From assembly GCA_019695115.1 (NCBI GenBank), contig JAIBAP010000033.1, positions 1-64,000 of the forward strand: DNA of 64,000 nt. The letters are read 5' to 3'. Position numbers and translations under genes: made by a program. Shown here piece by piece: positions 50,343-58,076 of this stretch. Source of the stretch: Caldilineales bacterium (GTDB taxonomy: Bacteria; Chloroflexota; Anaerolineae; J102). Each line of letters begins with the position of its first letter. The first letter of the stretch is position 1. The notes under the pieces are model-generated. The model saw only the letters and a list, made by a program, of their open reading frames with translations. It made no database searches and had not been told where the DNA came from.

Positions 50343-51512
50343 CTAAGCGCGGGTCAGGATGGGCAGATAGAGCCGGGGCCAATACTCAGGCTTGGAGGCG
50401 CGCGTGACCAGCGCCCACTGATAGAGTTGATCGGCCAGGCGTCGGCGCAGCATGGGGTTGGCGTCGGTGGCGCTGTGGGCGAATTCGTACAGGGCGTCGA
50501 AGATGGCGCCGTTTTCGGCCTGCACGGGGATGGGCCGGAAGACCGGGCGGCGGCTCTGTTCGGCGAACTCGATCAGGGCCTGGTAGAGGGCCAGTGTGCC
50601 GCTGAAGGTGCGGTTGCTGTCGGGGAAGGCTTCTGGGTCGCCGAATTCGGCCGAGTGCATCGTCCACCGGCAGGGCCAGAGCGGGTCGTTGGGGCCTCTG
50701 GGGACGACATGAGCGCCAAAGGGCAGGCCCAGGGCATCGACAGCGGCCAGGCAGTCGCGGTGCGACCAGCTATCTCCCAGCGAGTGCAGGTAGATGCCAA
50801 AGGCCGGCAGGCTGCCGGCGCCGATGCTGCCCGTATCGACCACGACCGTCTGGCTGGCGAAGCAGGCCGTGCTGGAATAGATGTTGGTGAGCATGTGCCA
50901 GGCCGAGGTGGCGGTGCTGCTGTAGCCAAAGGTGACGATGCCGGAGAGGTCGGGCGTCTGCCCGAAGGCCCAGGCGCGGATGGCGCCCAGTTCTTCGGGC
51001 CGGTCGTGCGGCATGTGGAAGAAGACGCCGTAAGGCCCATAGCGCGAGGTGAAGCAGTCCGGACACTCCATCGCCGTCGTAGTCAGGCCGAAGGTGACGG
51101 TGGGGGCAATGGTGGTGGGCGAGGGGCAGTGGGTGCTGGTGATCACCTGGCTGAGGGGCGGCGGGGTGGGGTAGTTGTTCGGGTCGGCGTCGAAGGTGTA
51201 GACCGGGTTGGCGCCGGGCAGCGGGCCGGAGTCGGTCGCCTGCGAATAGGCCTGGATGAGGGCGGCGTCCTCGACCGAGAAGCCGGCGGCAATGGCCAGC
51301 GCCCCCACCAGGTCGAAATGGACGCTGCTGACGGTAGGGGTGTAGGTGGGGCGGACGGCCAGAGGCGAGTGATCCAGCGGGTCGAAGTAGTTCAGGTTCT
51401 CCTCATCCCAGGCGTGGGCCGAGCGGAGGGAGGCGACGAGGCCCAGGCCGAGCAGGAGGGCGGCGGCGAGGGCGATCAGCGGCAGGTGGAGGCGGGCGCG
51501 GAGGGTGTGCAT
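50343..51512 (-). CDS. Secreted protein with DUF6765-like features, unknown function
   Basis: A signal peptide (about 1-34, ending SLRSAHA) precedes a soluble protein of about 355 residues. SVHFDLVGALAIAAGFSVED, AALIQAYSQATDSG and GIYLHSLGDSWSHRD resemble the helical His/Asp pattern of DUF6765-type proteins related to zinc phospholipase C folds; this is tentative. Four Cys in CPDCF and nearby suggest disulphides. The end YWPRLYLPILTRA resembles short C-terminal tails common in secreted Chloroflexota proteins. The ATG at 51512 is preceded by a C-rich octamer array. Confidence 0.65.
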   Translation of the reverse strand: MHTLRARLHLPLIALAAALLLGLGLVASLRSAHAWDEENLNYFDPLDHSPLAVRPTYTPTVSSVHFDLVGALAIAAGFSVEDAALIQAYSQATDSGPLPGANPVYTFDADPNNYPTPPPLSQVITSTHCPSPTTIAPTVTFGLTTTAMECPDCFTSRYGPYGVFFHMPHDRPEELGAIRAWAFGQTPDLSGIVTFGYSSTATSAWHMLTNIYSSTACFASQTVVVDTGSIGAGSLPAFGIYLHSLGDSWSHRDCLAAVDALGLPFGAHVVPRGPNDPLWPCRWTMHSAEFGDPEAFPDSNRTFSGTLALYQALIEFAEQSRRPVFRPIPVQAENGAIFDALYEFAHSATDANPMLRRRLADQLYQWALVTRASKPEYWPRLYLPILTRA

Positions 51513-51593
51513 GGGCGGCGGAGGAGAGGGAGGGGCGCAGGGAGGGGGAGACGCAGGGAGGGAGGGACGCAGGGAGGGAGGGTGGGGAAGAGG
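51513..51593. repeat. G-rich 8-nt repeat array before the secreted protein gene
   Basis: GCAGGGAG, GGGGAGAC, GCAGGGAG, GGAGGGAC words on the plus strand; C-rich on the sense strand and ending at the ATG. Similar words fill the gap before the M20 peptidase gene. Confidence 0.85.
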
Positions 51594-51662
51594 GGTATTT
51601 TACCTGCGAATCAAGACGTTGGCTGTGCCCAAAAGCGCCCTCTTGGGCCACGGCTGCGAGTT

Positions 51663-51691
51663 TTGACGCTCGTTCCCGACCATGCTACACT
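51663..51691 (+). promoter_or_regulatory. Promoter of the lysC-hom operon
   Basis: TTGACG (51663-51668), 17-bp spacer, TACACT (51686-51691) with an extended TG two bases before. Predicted transcription start near 51698, 113 nt before the lysC ATG. Confidence 0.7.
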
Positions 51692-51721
51692 CGCGTCGTT
51701 CAGTTGCAGGCGGCGTAGCTT

Positions 51722-51750
51722 GCCCTCCCGATGGTCGGGAGGGCATTTTT
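51722..51750 (+). terminator. Intrinsic terminator in the lysC leader (attenuator candidate)
   Basis: GCCCTCCCGA (51722-51731), loop TGG, TCGGGAGGGC (51735-51744), then ATTTTT. It lies between the promoter at 51663-51691 and lysC, so most transcripts would end after about 50 nt unless the hairpin is blocked. Confidence 0.85.
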
Positions 51751-51770
51751 ATAACATTCCCGCCCCAGCC

Positions 51771-51798
51771 TCCGATCTCCGATCTCCGATCTCCGCCT
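51771..51798. repeat. CGATCTC heptamers before lysC
   Basis: CCGATCTC-type units (CGATCTC repeated three times) on the plus strand end about 12 nt before the lysC ATG. Confidence 0.85.
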
Positions 51799-51810
51799 TC
51801 AGGAATCCCC

Positions 51811-53205
51811 ATGCTCGTACTCAAATTCGGCGGCACCTCCGTCGGCAACACCCAGGCCTTCGCCCAGACAGCGCAAATCATTGCCCGCGCCCGCGCGCAG
51901 GACGCCAACACCGTCGGCGTCACCTCGGCCATGAGCGGCGTGACCAACACCCTCATCCATGCCGCCCGTTCGGCCGCCGCCGGTCACGAACAGCCCTATC
52001 GCGAGGCCCGCAGCGATTTGCTGCTCAAACACCAGTTGGTGGCCGGGCAATTGATCGAGGACGGGGTGGAGCGCGCGGCCTATGGCCGGCTGATCGACGA
52101 GCGGCTGCGCTCGTTCGAGCGGCTGTGCCAGTCGATCTATGTCTTGGGCGAACTCACCGCCCGCGGCCTGGATGTGGTGTCGGGCTTGGGCGAACGCATG
52201 GCCGCGCCCTTGCTGGCGGCCGTCTTGCGCGCCCACGGCGTCGACGCCGAATGGGTGGATGCAGGCGAAATGATCGTCACCGACGACAGTTTCGGCTCGG
52301 CCACGCCGCTGATGGAACCGACCAGCGCCCGCATCAACGCCCGCTTGCGGCCCTTGCTGGAGCAGGGCAAGACGCCGGTCGTCACCGGTTTCGTCGCCGC
52401 CACGACCAGCGGCATCCCCACCACCCTGGGCCGGGGCGGGTCCGATTACTCGGCCGCCATCGTCGGCGCCTGCCTGGGGGCCGGCGAAGTGCAGATCTGG
52501 ACGGATGTAAACGGCGTCATGACCGCCGACCCCCGCATCGTGCCCGGCGCCGTCACCCTGCCCGAGCTGACCTACATCGAGGCCTCGGAACTGGCCTATT
52601 TCGGGGCCAAGGTGCTCCATCCCAAGACCATCCTCCCCGCCATCGAGGCCGCCATCCCCATCCGCGTGGCCAACACCTTCGACCCGGACGGCCCCTCGAC
52701 CCTGGTCGTGCCCGAAACCCGCAACGGCGGCTCGGTCAAGGCCATCACCGCTATCAAACACCTGACCCTGGTCAATGTCGAGGGCCGGGGGATGATCGGC
52801 GTGCCGGGCATCGCCGCCCGCACCTTCAAGGCCGTGGCCGGGGTGGGGGCCAATGTGCTGATGATCAGCCAGTCGTCCTCCGAGCAGAACATCTGCTTCG
52901 CCGTGCCCGAGGCCGATACGCCGGCCGTGGTGTCGGCGCTGCAACAGGAGTTGTCGCAGGAACTCTCTCGCCATTTCATCGACCAGGTGCGGGCGATGCA
53001 CAACATCGTCATCATCGCCGTGGTGGGTGTGGGCATGCGCGGGACGCCCGGCATTGCCGGACGACTGTTCAGCGCCCTGGGCGAGTCGCACATCAACGTC
53101 ATCGCCATGTCCCAGGGGTCGAGCGAGGTGAATATCTCGCTGGTGGTGGCAGAGGCCGACGCCGACGACGCCGTGCGCAAGATCCACAGCGCCTTTTTTG
53201 CCTGA
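51811..53205 (+). CDS. lysC: Aspartate kinase
   Basis: The 464-residue protein begins MLVLKFGGTSVGNTQAFAQT, the kinase nucleotide loop, and continues with GLGERMAAPLLAAVLRAHG, LGRGGSDYSAAIVGACLGAG and two C-terminal ACT domains (about 305-460; VEGRGMIGVPGIAARTFKAV, VVGVGMRGTPGIAGRLFSAL). It phosphorylates aspartate, the first step toward lysine, threonine and methionine; ACT domains give feedback inhibition. The ATG at 51811 is fixed by the conserved start. hom follows after 3 bp. Confidence 0.96.
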   Translation: MLVLKFGGTSVGNTQAFAQTAQIIARARAQDANTVGVTSAMSGVTNTLIHAARSAAAGHEQPYREARSDLLLKHQLVAGQLIEDGVERAAYGRLIDERLRSFERLCQSIYVLGELTARGLDVVSGLGERMAAPLLAAVLRAHGVDAEWVDAGEMIVTDDSFGSATPLMEPTSARINARLRPLLEQGKTPVVTGFVAATTSGIPTTLGRGGSDYSAAIVGACLGAGEVQIWTDVNGVMTADPRIVPGAVTLPELTYIEASELAYFGAKVLHPKTILPAIEAAIPIRVANTFDPDGPSTLVVPETRNGGSVKAITAIKHLTLVNVEGRGMIGVPGIAARTFKAVAGVGANVLMISQSSSEQNICFAVPEADTPAVVSALQQELSQELSRHFIDQVRAMHNIVIIAVVGVGMRGTPGIAGRLFSALGESHINVIAMSQGSSEVNISLVVAEADADDAVRKIHSAFFA

Positions 53206-53208
53206 ACC

Positions 53209-54291
53209 ATGCTCACAATCCCCCTCATCCAATTCGGTCTTGGCGGCGTTGGCCGGGCCGTGGTCGAGCGCATCCTGCACGCCCGCGACGATTTCGAGTG
53301 GCGCTATGGTCTGCACCTGAGCTACGTGGCCCTGTGCGATAGCCAGGGCGCCATCATCGACGCCGACGGCATCAGCTACGGCGACTTGCGGCGGGCGTTG
53401 GCAGCCAAGAGCGAGGGCCGCAACCTGGGCGAGGTCGAGGCCGGGTATCAGCACGAGGGCCTGGCCGACATCATCGACATTGCCGGGGCGGATGGGGCCA
53501 TCGTCATCGATGTCACCGCCACCACCGAAACGGTCGAGGCCCTGCTGCTGGCGCTCGAGAAGGGCTATGCCGCCGTCCTGGCCAACAAGAAGCCCCTCAC
53601 CCAAAGCTACGAGACCTTCCGCCGGCTGACGCAGGCCGGTCAGCTGCGCTACGAGGCCACAGTTGGGGCCGGCGTGCCGGTGATTGCCGTCCTCAGCGAG
53701 AACCTGATCGCCTCGTTCGACACCATCCACAGCATCCAGGGCTGTTTCAGCGGCACGCTCGGCTATCTGACCACCGGTTTGCAGGCCGGCGAGGCTTTCT
53801 CCTCGCTCGTGCGCCGGGCCAAAGCCCTGGGCTACACCGAACCCGACCCCCGCGACGACCTGGGCGGGATGGATGTGGCCCGCAAGGCCTTGATCCTGGC
53901 CCGGACGCTGGGCTGGCCGCTGGAGCTTGAACAGGTGGTGGTCGAGCCGCTCTATCCGCCCGAACTGGCGGGCGGCAGCGTCGATGACTTCATGGCGGCG
54001 CTGCCATCGCTGGATGAGCCGTATCGCCGCCGGGCCGAGGCCGCCCAGTCCGAGGACCAGACGCTGCGCTATGTGGCCAATCTGGTCGATGGCGATTGCC
54101 ATGTGGCCATGCAGGCGGCGCCGCTCGCCAGCGCCCTGGGCCAGCTTCAGGGCACCGACAACCTCATTGCTTTTCACACCGAGGTCTATCACACCACCCC
54201 GCTCGTGCTCCAGGGCCGGGGCGCCGGTGCGCACGGCACGGCCGCCGGCGTCCTGGCCGACATCGTCGCCCTGGCCGGGCGCAGGCGCTGA
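53209..54291 (+). CDS. hom: Homoserine dehydrogenase
   Basis: The 360-residue protein has a Rossmann start (IQFGLGGVGRAVVERIL), VIDVTATTETVEALLLALEK, NKKPLTQSYETFRRL and ATVGAGVPVIAVLSENLIAS with GCFSGTLGYLTTGLQ, then the conserved catalytic segment EPDPRDDLGGMDVARKALIL. It lacks a C-terminal ACT domain, so it is the short form. It reduces aspartate semialdehyde to homoserine. The last about 140 bp recur, decayed, at 55011-55119. Confidence 0.95.
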   Translation: MLTIPLIQFGLGGVGRAVVERILHARDDFEWRYGLHLSYVALCDSQGAIIDADGISYGDLRRALAAKSEGRNLGEVEAGYQHEGLADIIDIAGADGAIVIDVTATTETVEALLLALEKGYAAVLANKKPLTQSYETFRRLTQAGQLRYEATVGAGVPVIAVLSENLIASFDTIHSIQGCFSGTLGYLTTGLQAGEAFSSLVRRAKALGYTEPDPRDDLGGMDVARKALILARTLGWPLELEQVVVEPLYPPELAGGSVDDFMAALPSLDEPYRRRAEAAQSEDQTLRYVANLVDGDCHVAMQAAPLASALGQLQGTDNLIAFHTEVYHTTPLVLQGRGAGAHGTAAGVLADIVALAGRRR

Positions 54292-54314
54292 GTGATCAGA
54301 ATGGTAGCGCCGTT

Positions 54315-54662
54315 CTACAGGCTGATCAGGATCCGAAGCCTATCTTCGACTTGCCGCATCGTCGCCGCCGAGACTTTGCCCCAGGGCGGGCCATGCAATC
54401 GTTCCTTTGCAATCGACCGCAGCCCATCGCAGAGGATGTAGCTTGGCTCTCTCAGGCCCCCTTCCGGTGGTTCCACGGGCACATGCACCGGAATGCCGCG
54501 AAAGGTGCGCGTGAGGGGCAAGACGAAAACCAGTCCAGCCGGGCCGTGATTGAACAGATTGGCCGAGACAATCAACACTGGTCGCCAGCCCATCTGCTCA
54601 TGCCCCCGCGTCGGGTCCAGATCGGCCAGCCAAATCTCACCCCGTGAAGGACGAAGCACCAT
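54315..54662 (-). CDS. PemK/MazF-family mRNA interferase
   Basis: The 115-residue toxin has SRGEIWLADLDPTRGHEQMG, WRPVLIVSANLFNH, VFVLPLTRTFRGIPVHVPVE and ILCDGLRSIAKERL, the PemK/MazF core. The ATG at 54662 overlaps the antitoxin stop by 1 nt (TGATG). It is on the minus strand between hom and the hom/asd chimera, opposite to the operon. Confidence 0.9.
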   Translation of the reverse strand: MVLRPSRGEIWLADLDPTRGHEQMGWRPVLIVSANLFNHGPAGLVFVLPLTRTFRGIPVHVPVEPPEGGLREPSYILCDGLRSIAKERLHGPPWGKVSAATMRQVEDRLRILISL

Positions 54663-54910
54663 CAGTAAGGCTCCAATCCATCGCCGAGCGCGGCATCCCA
54701 GGCTGCACGTTCGGTCTCGACTTCCTGCCATACCGGCTCCGATTCGCGCAGCATCGCGTAGGCTGCATTCGTCGCCGCCAATAGTTGTTGGCGGCGATAA
54801 AGTTCGAGAGCGCGGTCCAGCACCCACTGCATCGATTTGCCTTCGACCGCAGCCAGGTCGCTCAATTTGTCTCGCGTCGCCGTCGAAATGCGGATCGTCG
54901 TTGTTGTCAT
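54662..54910 (-). CDS. RHH antitoxin of the PemK-like toxin
   Basis: The 82-residue protein has an N-terminal ribbon-helix-helix (TTTTIRISTATRDKLSDLAA, then EGKSMQWVLDRALELYRRQQ) and an acidic C-terminal helix. GGGAGGAATTCA precedes the ATG. It probably represses from the GTAGAC half-sites just upstream. Confidence 0.88.
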   Translation of the reverse strand: MTTTTIRISTATRDKLSDLAAVEGKSMQWVLDRALELYRRQQLLAATNAAYAMLRESEPVWQEVETERAAWDAALGDGLEPY

Positions 54911-54922
54911 TGAATTCCTCCC

Positions 54923-54953
54923 GTAGACAAATCAGTCTACAGGATTGTAGACC
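54923..54953 (-). promoter_or_regulatory. Operator-like GTAGAC half-site cluster
   Basis: GTAGAC at 54923-54928, GTCTAC at 54935-54940 and GTAGAC at 54948-54953 lie just upstream of the antitoxin gene: two overlapping inverted repeats typical of RHH antitoxin operators. Confidence 0.65.
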
Positions 54954-54965
54954 CTATCCTTTCCG

Positions 54966-55119
54966 CGAGTCAACTCCATGTCACCCATCCCTGTCGGCAT
55001 CCTCGGCGCCAACAACCTCATTGCTTTTCACACCGAGGTCTATCGCACCACCCCGCTTGTGCTCCAGGGCCGGGGCGCATGGCACGGCCGCCGGCGTCCT
55101 GGCCGGGCGCAGGCGTTAG
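54966..55119 (+). pseudogene. asd-hom chimeric duplication
   Basis: 54966-55010 copies the leader and first codons of asd (SPIPVGILGA; one mismatch in about 44 bp). At GGCGCC it switches to a copy of the hom 3' end (NNLIAFHTEVY.TTPLVLQGRG), which carries about three substitutions and deletions of 8 and 18 bp relative to 54150-54291. The frame is broken. The order is asd 5' end then hom 3' end, as expected at the junction of a tandem duplication of the hom-asd interval. Confidence 0.9.
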
Positions 55120-55184
55120 TTTGCCAGGTTCTCTGTTAGCGATACAATTGCGTCGAGGCGTTCATCGCCTGCTATGGAGGCGCT

Positions 55185-55454
55185 ATGCAAATTCACGAAC
55201 TTGTCATCGAGATGAAGTTGTTGGAACGCCGCTTGACTCTTTACGAGGAAAAGTACGGCATCCTCAGCGCCGATTTCTATGATGCACTCATGCGCGGCAT
55301 CCTCGCTCGCTATGATGAGTATGACGAGACGCGCGCCGATTTCAGCCGCTGGAAAGGCATTTACGAGACCTGGTTGCGTCGTAAGCAGGCCTATACGGCG
55401 CAACTCCATACTCAGGAACTCGTCAACGCCTTGCGCTTCCAACCCGCCTACTGA
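55185..55454 (+). CDS. Small helical protein, probable antitoxin of a TumE-like pair
   Basis: The 89-residue protein (QIHELVIEMKLLERRLTLYE, EKYGILSADFYDALMRG, DETRADFSRWKGIYETWLRR) is an alpha-helical type I have seen encoded just before DUF6516/TumE genes. GGAGG lies 5-9 nt upstream of the ATG at 55185. Its TGA shares one base with the ATG of the next gene. Confidence 0.6.
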   Translation: MQIHELVIEMKLLERRLTLYEEKYGILSADFYDALMRGILARYDEYDETRADFSRWKGIYETWLRRKQAYTAQLHTQELVNALRFQPAY

Positions 55455-55654
55455 TGGTGAGCAAGCGCCCCCTCAAGTCGCTTGCCAGTTACAGCCGTTT
55501 TGTGGCCGAGCAATTCAATCGGTCCTCTGTGCAGCGATCAACGGTCGTTGTTTGGTCGGACAGCCCCTACACGGGAACAGCCGAAGGCGAGGCATGGTTT
55601 GTGGGCGGCGGCATTCGTCTTCGTATGCACGAGATCGAACGACTACTTGTCTGA
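55454..55654 (+). pseudogene. Truncated TumE-like (DUF6516) toxin
   Basis: The 66-residue frame (LKSLASYSRFVAEQFNR, STVVVWSDSPYTGTAEGEAW, FVGGGIRLRMHEIERLLV) resembles the first half of DUF6516/TumE proteins, which usually continue to a His-rich end (total about 130 aa). Here the frame stops 43 bp before asd. It is probably 3'-truncated by the recombination that made the locus. Confidence 0.55.
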
Positions 55655-55697
55655 AAGCTGGGCCAGCCACATCCCCAATCTCTACCGAGTCAACCCC

Positions 55698-56750
55698 ATG
55701 TCACCCATCCCTGTCGGCATCCTCGGCGCCACCGGCGCTGTGGGCCAACGTTTCATCAGCCTCCTCGCCCATCACCCCTGGTTCCAGATCACCGACCTGC
55801 TTGCCTCGCCGCGTTCAGCCGGCAAACGCTATGGCGACGCCGTCAACTGGATCCTGGATGCGCCCCTGCCCGCCCCCATCGCCGAGATGACGCTCAAGCT
55901 CGGCCAGCCAGGCCAGATCGACGCCCGCATCCTCTTCTCGGCCCTCCCCACCGACGAAGCGCAGGCGATGGAGCCGATCCTGGCCGAAGCCGGGCATTTC
56001 ATCTTCTCCAACGCCTCCCCCTACCGCATGACGCCGGATGTGCCGCTGGTCGTGACCGAGATCAACCCCGACCATCTGGCCCTGGTGAAGCAGCAACAGG
56101 CCGCCCGCGGCTGGCAAGGCTTCATCGTCTGCAACGCCAACTGCACGGCCACCCATCTCGTCGGCGCCCTGCACCCCCTCGACCAGGCCTTTGGGCTCGA
56201 CAAGGTCTTCGTCGCCACCATGCAGGCGGCTTCGGGCGCGGGCTACCCCGGCGTCCCCTCGCTCGACCTCATCGACAACGTCATGCCGCACAGCTACGGC
56301 GAAGAAGACAAGGTGCAGACCGAGCCGCTCAAAATCATGGGCCGGCTGGTGGAGGGGGCCATCGAGCCGGCCGGGTTCAGGATCAGCGCCCATTGCCATC
56401 GTGTGCCGGTCATCGATGGCCATTACGAGGCCGTCTCGGTCGCGCTCCGGCGCCCGGCCGGGCGCGATGACCTCATCGACGCCTTCCGCTCGTACCGCAG
56501 CCTGCCGCAGGAACTGCACCTGCCCAGCGCGCCCGATCCGGCTGTCATCGTCCGTGATGAACTCAACCGGCCGCAGCCACGCCTGGATCGCATGGCCGGC
56601 GGCGGCATGGCCACGGTCGTCGGTCGCATCCGACCCTGCAACCTCTTCGACTGGCGTTTCTCGCTCCTCGGCCACAACACCATCCGCGGCGCCGCTGGCG
56701 GCTCCATCCTCAACGCCGAACTTATGGTGCATCAAGGCGCGATTCGTTAG
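55698..56750 (+). CDS. asd: Aspartate-semialdehyde dehydrogenase (archaeal/fungal-type)
   Basis: The 350-residue enzyme has GILGATGAVGQRFISLLAHH (NADP fold), the catalytic Cys in CNANCTATHLVGALHPL, and the second catalytic His in RISAHCHRVPVIDGH. It reduces aspartyl phosphate to the semialdehyde, linking lysC and hom. ATG at 55698. The first 33 bp of coding sequence and leader are duplicated at 54966-55010. Its TAG is followed directly by an octamer/heptamer array. Confidence 0.95.
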   Translation: MSPIPVGILGATGAVGQRFISLLAHHPWFQITDLLASPRSAGKRYGDAVNWILDAPLPAPIAEMTLKLGQPGQIDARILFSALPTDEAQAMEPILAEAGHFIFSNASPYRMTPDVPLVVTEINPDHLALVKQQQAARGWQGFIVCNANCTATHLVGALHPLDQAFGLDKVFVATMQAASGAGYPGVPSLDLIDNVMPHSYGEEDKVQTEPLKIMGRLVEGAIEPAGFRISAHCHRVPVIDGHYEAVSVALRRPAGRDDLIDAFRSYRSLPQELHLPSAPDPAVIVRDELNRPQPRLDRMAGGGMATVVGRIRPCNLFDWRFSLLGHNTIRGAAGGSILNAELMVHQGAIR

Positions 56751-56909
56751 TAAGAAGGTAGACAAGGAAACAAGTAGACAAGGAAACAAGTAGACAAGGA
56801 AACAATCAACAATCAACAATCAACAATCAACCAGCCACCTGCCACTTGCGACCTGCCCTTGCCACTTGCGACCTGCCACTTGCCACCTGCGACCTGCCAC
56901 TTGCCACTC
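56751..56909. repeat. Compound repeat array between asd and the HAD-like gene
   Basis: GTAGACAA + GGAAACAA 16-mers (56757-56803), CAATCAA heptamers (56803-56832), then CACCTGC, CACTTGC, GACCTGC, CACTTGC heptamers to about 56909. The last block is in frame with the downstream gene and provides TTG codons. Confidence 0.92.
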
Positions 56910-58040
56910 CACACCCTTTCCCAACTCACCGGCGATTTCGTCGTCTACCGCAATCTGGAACCGTATGAAGCGCGGGTTCCGGGGCTGTCGGCGGCCTGGC
57001 GCGAAATGGGTTTGCCCGGCCCCGCCATCCTTCGCAAGCGCGACCCGGCCTACCCCCATGCCGCCGCCTGGATCCTGCGCCGCTTCCATCAACTCGCCGC
57101 GCCCGGCGCCCCCCTGACCGAGCTTCTCCTCATCGGCGATACACTCGGCAGCGATGGCGGGGCTTTTCGGGCGCTGGCCGGAGCCACCGGCTGGCAGGGT
57201 TCCGCCTTCATCGGCGCCGAGGATCTGGCGCAGCCGCCCCAAAGCGAATGGCAGGGCGATCTCTACCTTGCCAACCGTTGGCAGGCGCTGGCCGGCTGGC
57301 TGCAGGTGCTCCGGGCGCGAGGGCTTGGCCTGGACGAGCGCACCCTGGTCGTCGTCGATATCGACAAGACCGCCCTCGGCGCCCGCGGCCGCAACGACCG
57401 TCCCATCGACCGCACCCGGCTGGACGGCATGCGCCAGACCGTCCTCGACGCCCTCGGCCCCGCCGCCAACTGGGACGCCTTCGCCGCCATCTACAACGAA
57501 CTCAACCGGCCGGCCTACAAAGACCTGACTGCCGACAACCAGGACTATCTGGCCTACATCTGCATGATGACCGGCGCCGGCGTCATCCAGTTCGACGACC
57601 TGCTGACGGCCTACCGCGCCGGCGAGACCGCCGGTTTCGATGCCTTCATCGCCCGGATTCAGACCCAGGCAGCCGCCCTGTCGCCATCACTGGCCGCCGT
57701 CCACCAGGCCGTCTACACCGCCCACCGCGCCGGCGACCCGACGCCGTTCAAGAACTTCCGCCGCCAGGAATACCTGGCCGCCGCCCGGCTGATGGGCTGC
57801 CTGCCCGACGATGCCTCCCTGGGCGAGCGCCTGGAGCAGGAAATCTGCCTGACACAAGAAGTGTGGGATGCCTGCCGCTGGCTGGCGGGCCGCGGCGCCG
57901 TCATCACCTCGCTCTCCGACAAACCCGACGAAGCCTGCGGCCCCACCCCCGACCTGGCCGCCCGCGGCTACCTGCCCATCCATCTGACCCCCACCCACCT
58001 GGCCGGCGCCCCGCTGGCGCTTGAAACCGGACGAGATTGA
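56859..58040 (+). CDS. HAD-like protein of unknown function
   Basis: From about residue 20 the protein reads LSQLTGDFVVYRNLEPYEAR and later VVVDIDKTALGARGRNDRPI (DxDxT motif) and GAVITSLSDKPDEACGP, consistent with a haloacid dehalogenase-like phosphatase core. No ATG is available upstream of the conserved part; in-frame TTG codons at 56859, 56880 and 56901 lie in the CACTTGC array, giving a 7-residue-periodic N-terminus (PLATCHL, PPATCHL). The start given is the longest option. Partner genes are unknown. Confidence 0.7.
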   Translation: MPLATCHLPPATCHLPLHTLSQLTGDFVVYRNLEPYEARVPGLSAAWREMGLPGPAILRKRDPAYPHAAAWILRRFHQLAAPGAPLTELLLIGDTLGSDGGAFRALAGATGWQGSAFIGAEDLAQPPQSEWQGDLYLANRWQALAGWLQVLRARGLGLDERTLVVVDIDKTALGARGRNDRPIDRTRLDGMRQTVLDALGPAANWDAFAAIYNELNRPAYKDLTADNQDYLAYICMMTGAGVIQFDDLLTAYRAGETAGFDAFIARIQTQAAALSPSLAAVHQAVYTAHRAGDPTPFKNFRRQEYLAAARLMGCLPDDASLGERLEQEICLTQEVWDACRWLAGRGAVITSLSDKPDEACGPTPDLAARGYLPIHLTPTHLAGAPLALETGRD

Positions 58041-58076
58041 AAGCACCCGCTTAGCATCCGCTCCGCGCCCGCTTTG

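Noticed and set aside
50427-53342. 971-aa plus-strand open frame across the secreted protein and lysC
   Set aside because: It runs antisense through one real gene and out of frame through lysC; Arg/His-rich composition and no recognisable fold.
51799-54234. 811-aa minus-strand open frame opposite lysC and hom
   Set aside because: Antisense to two clear enzymes; composition typical of shadow frames.
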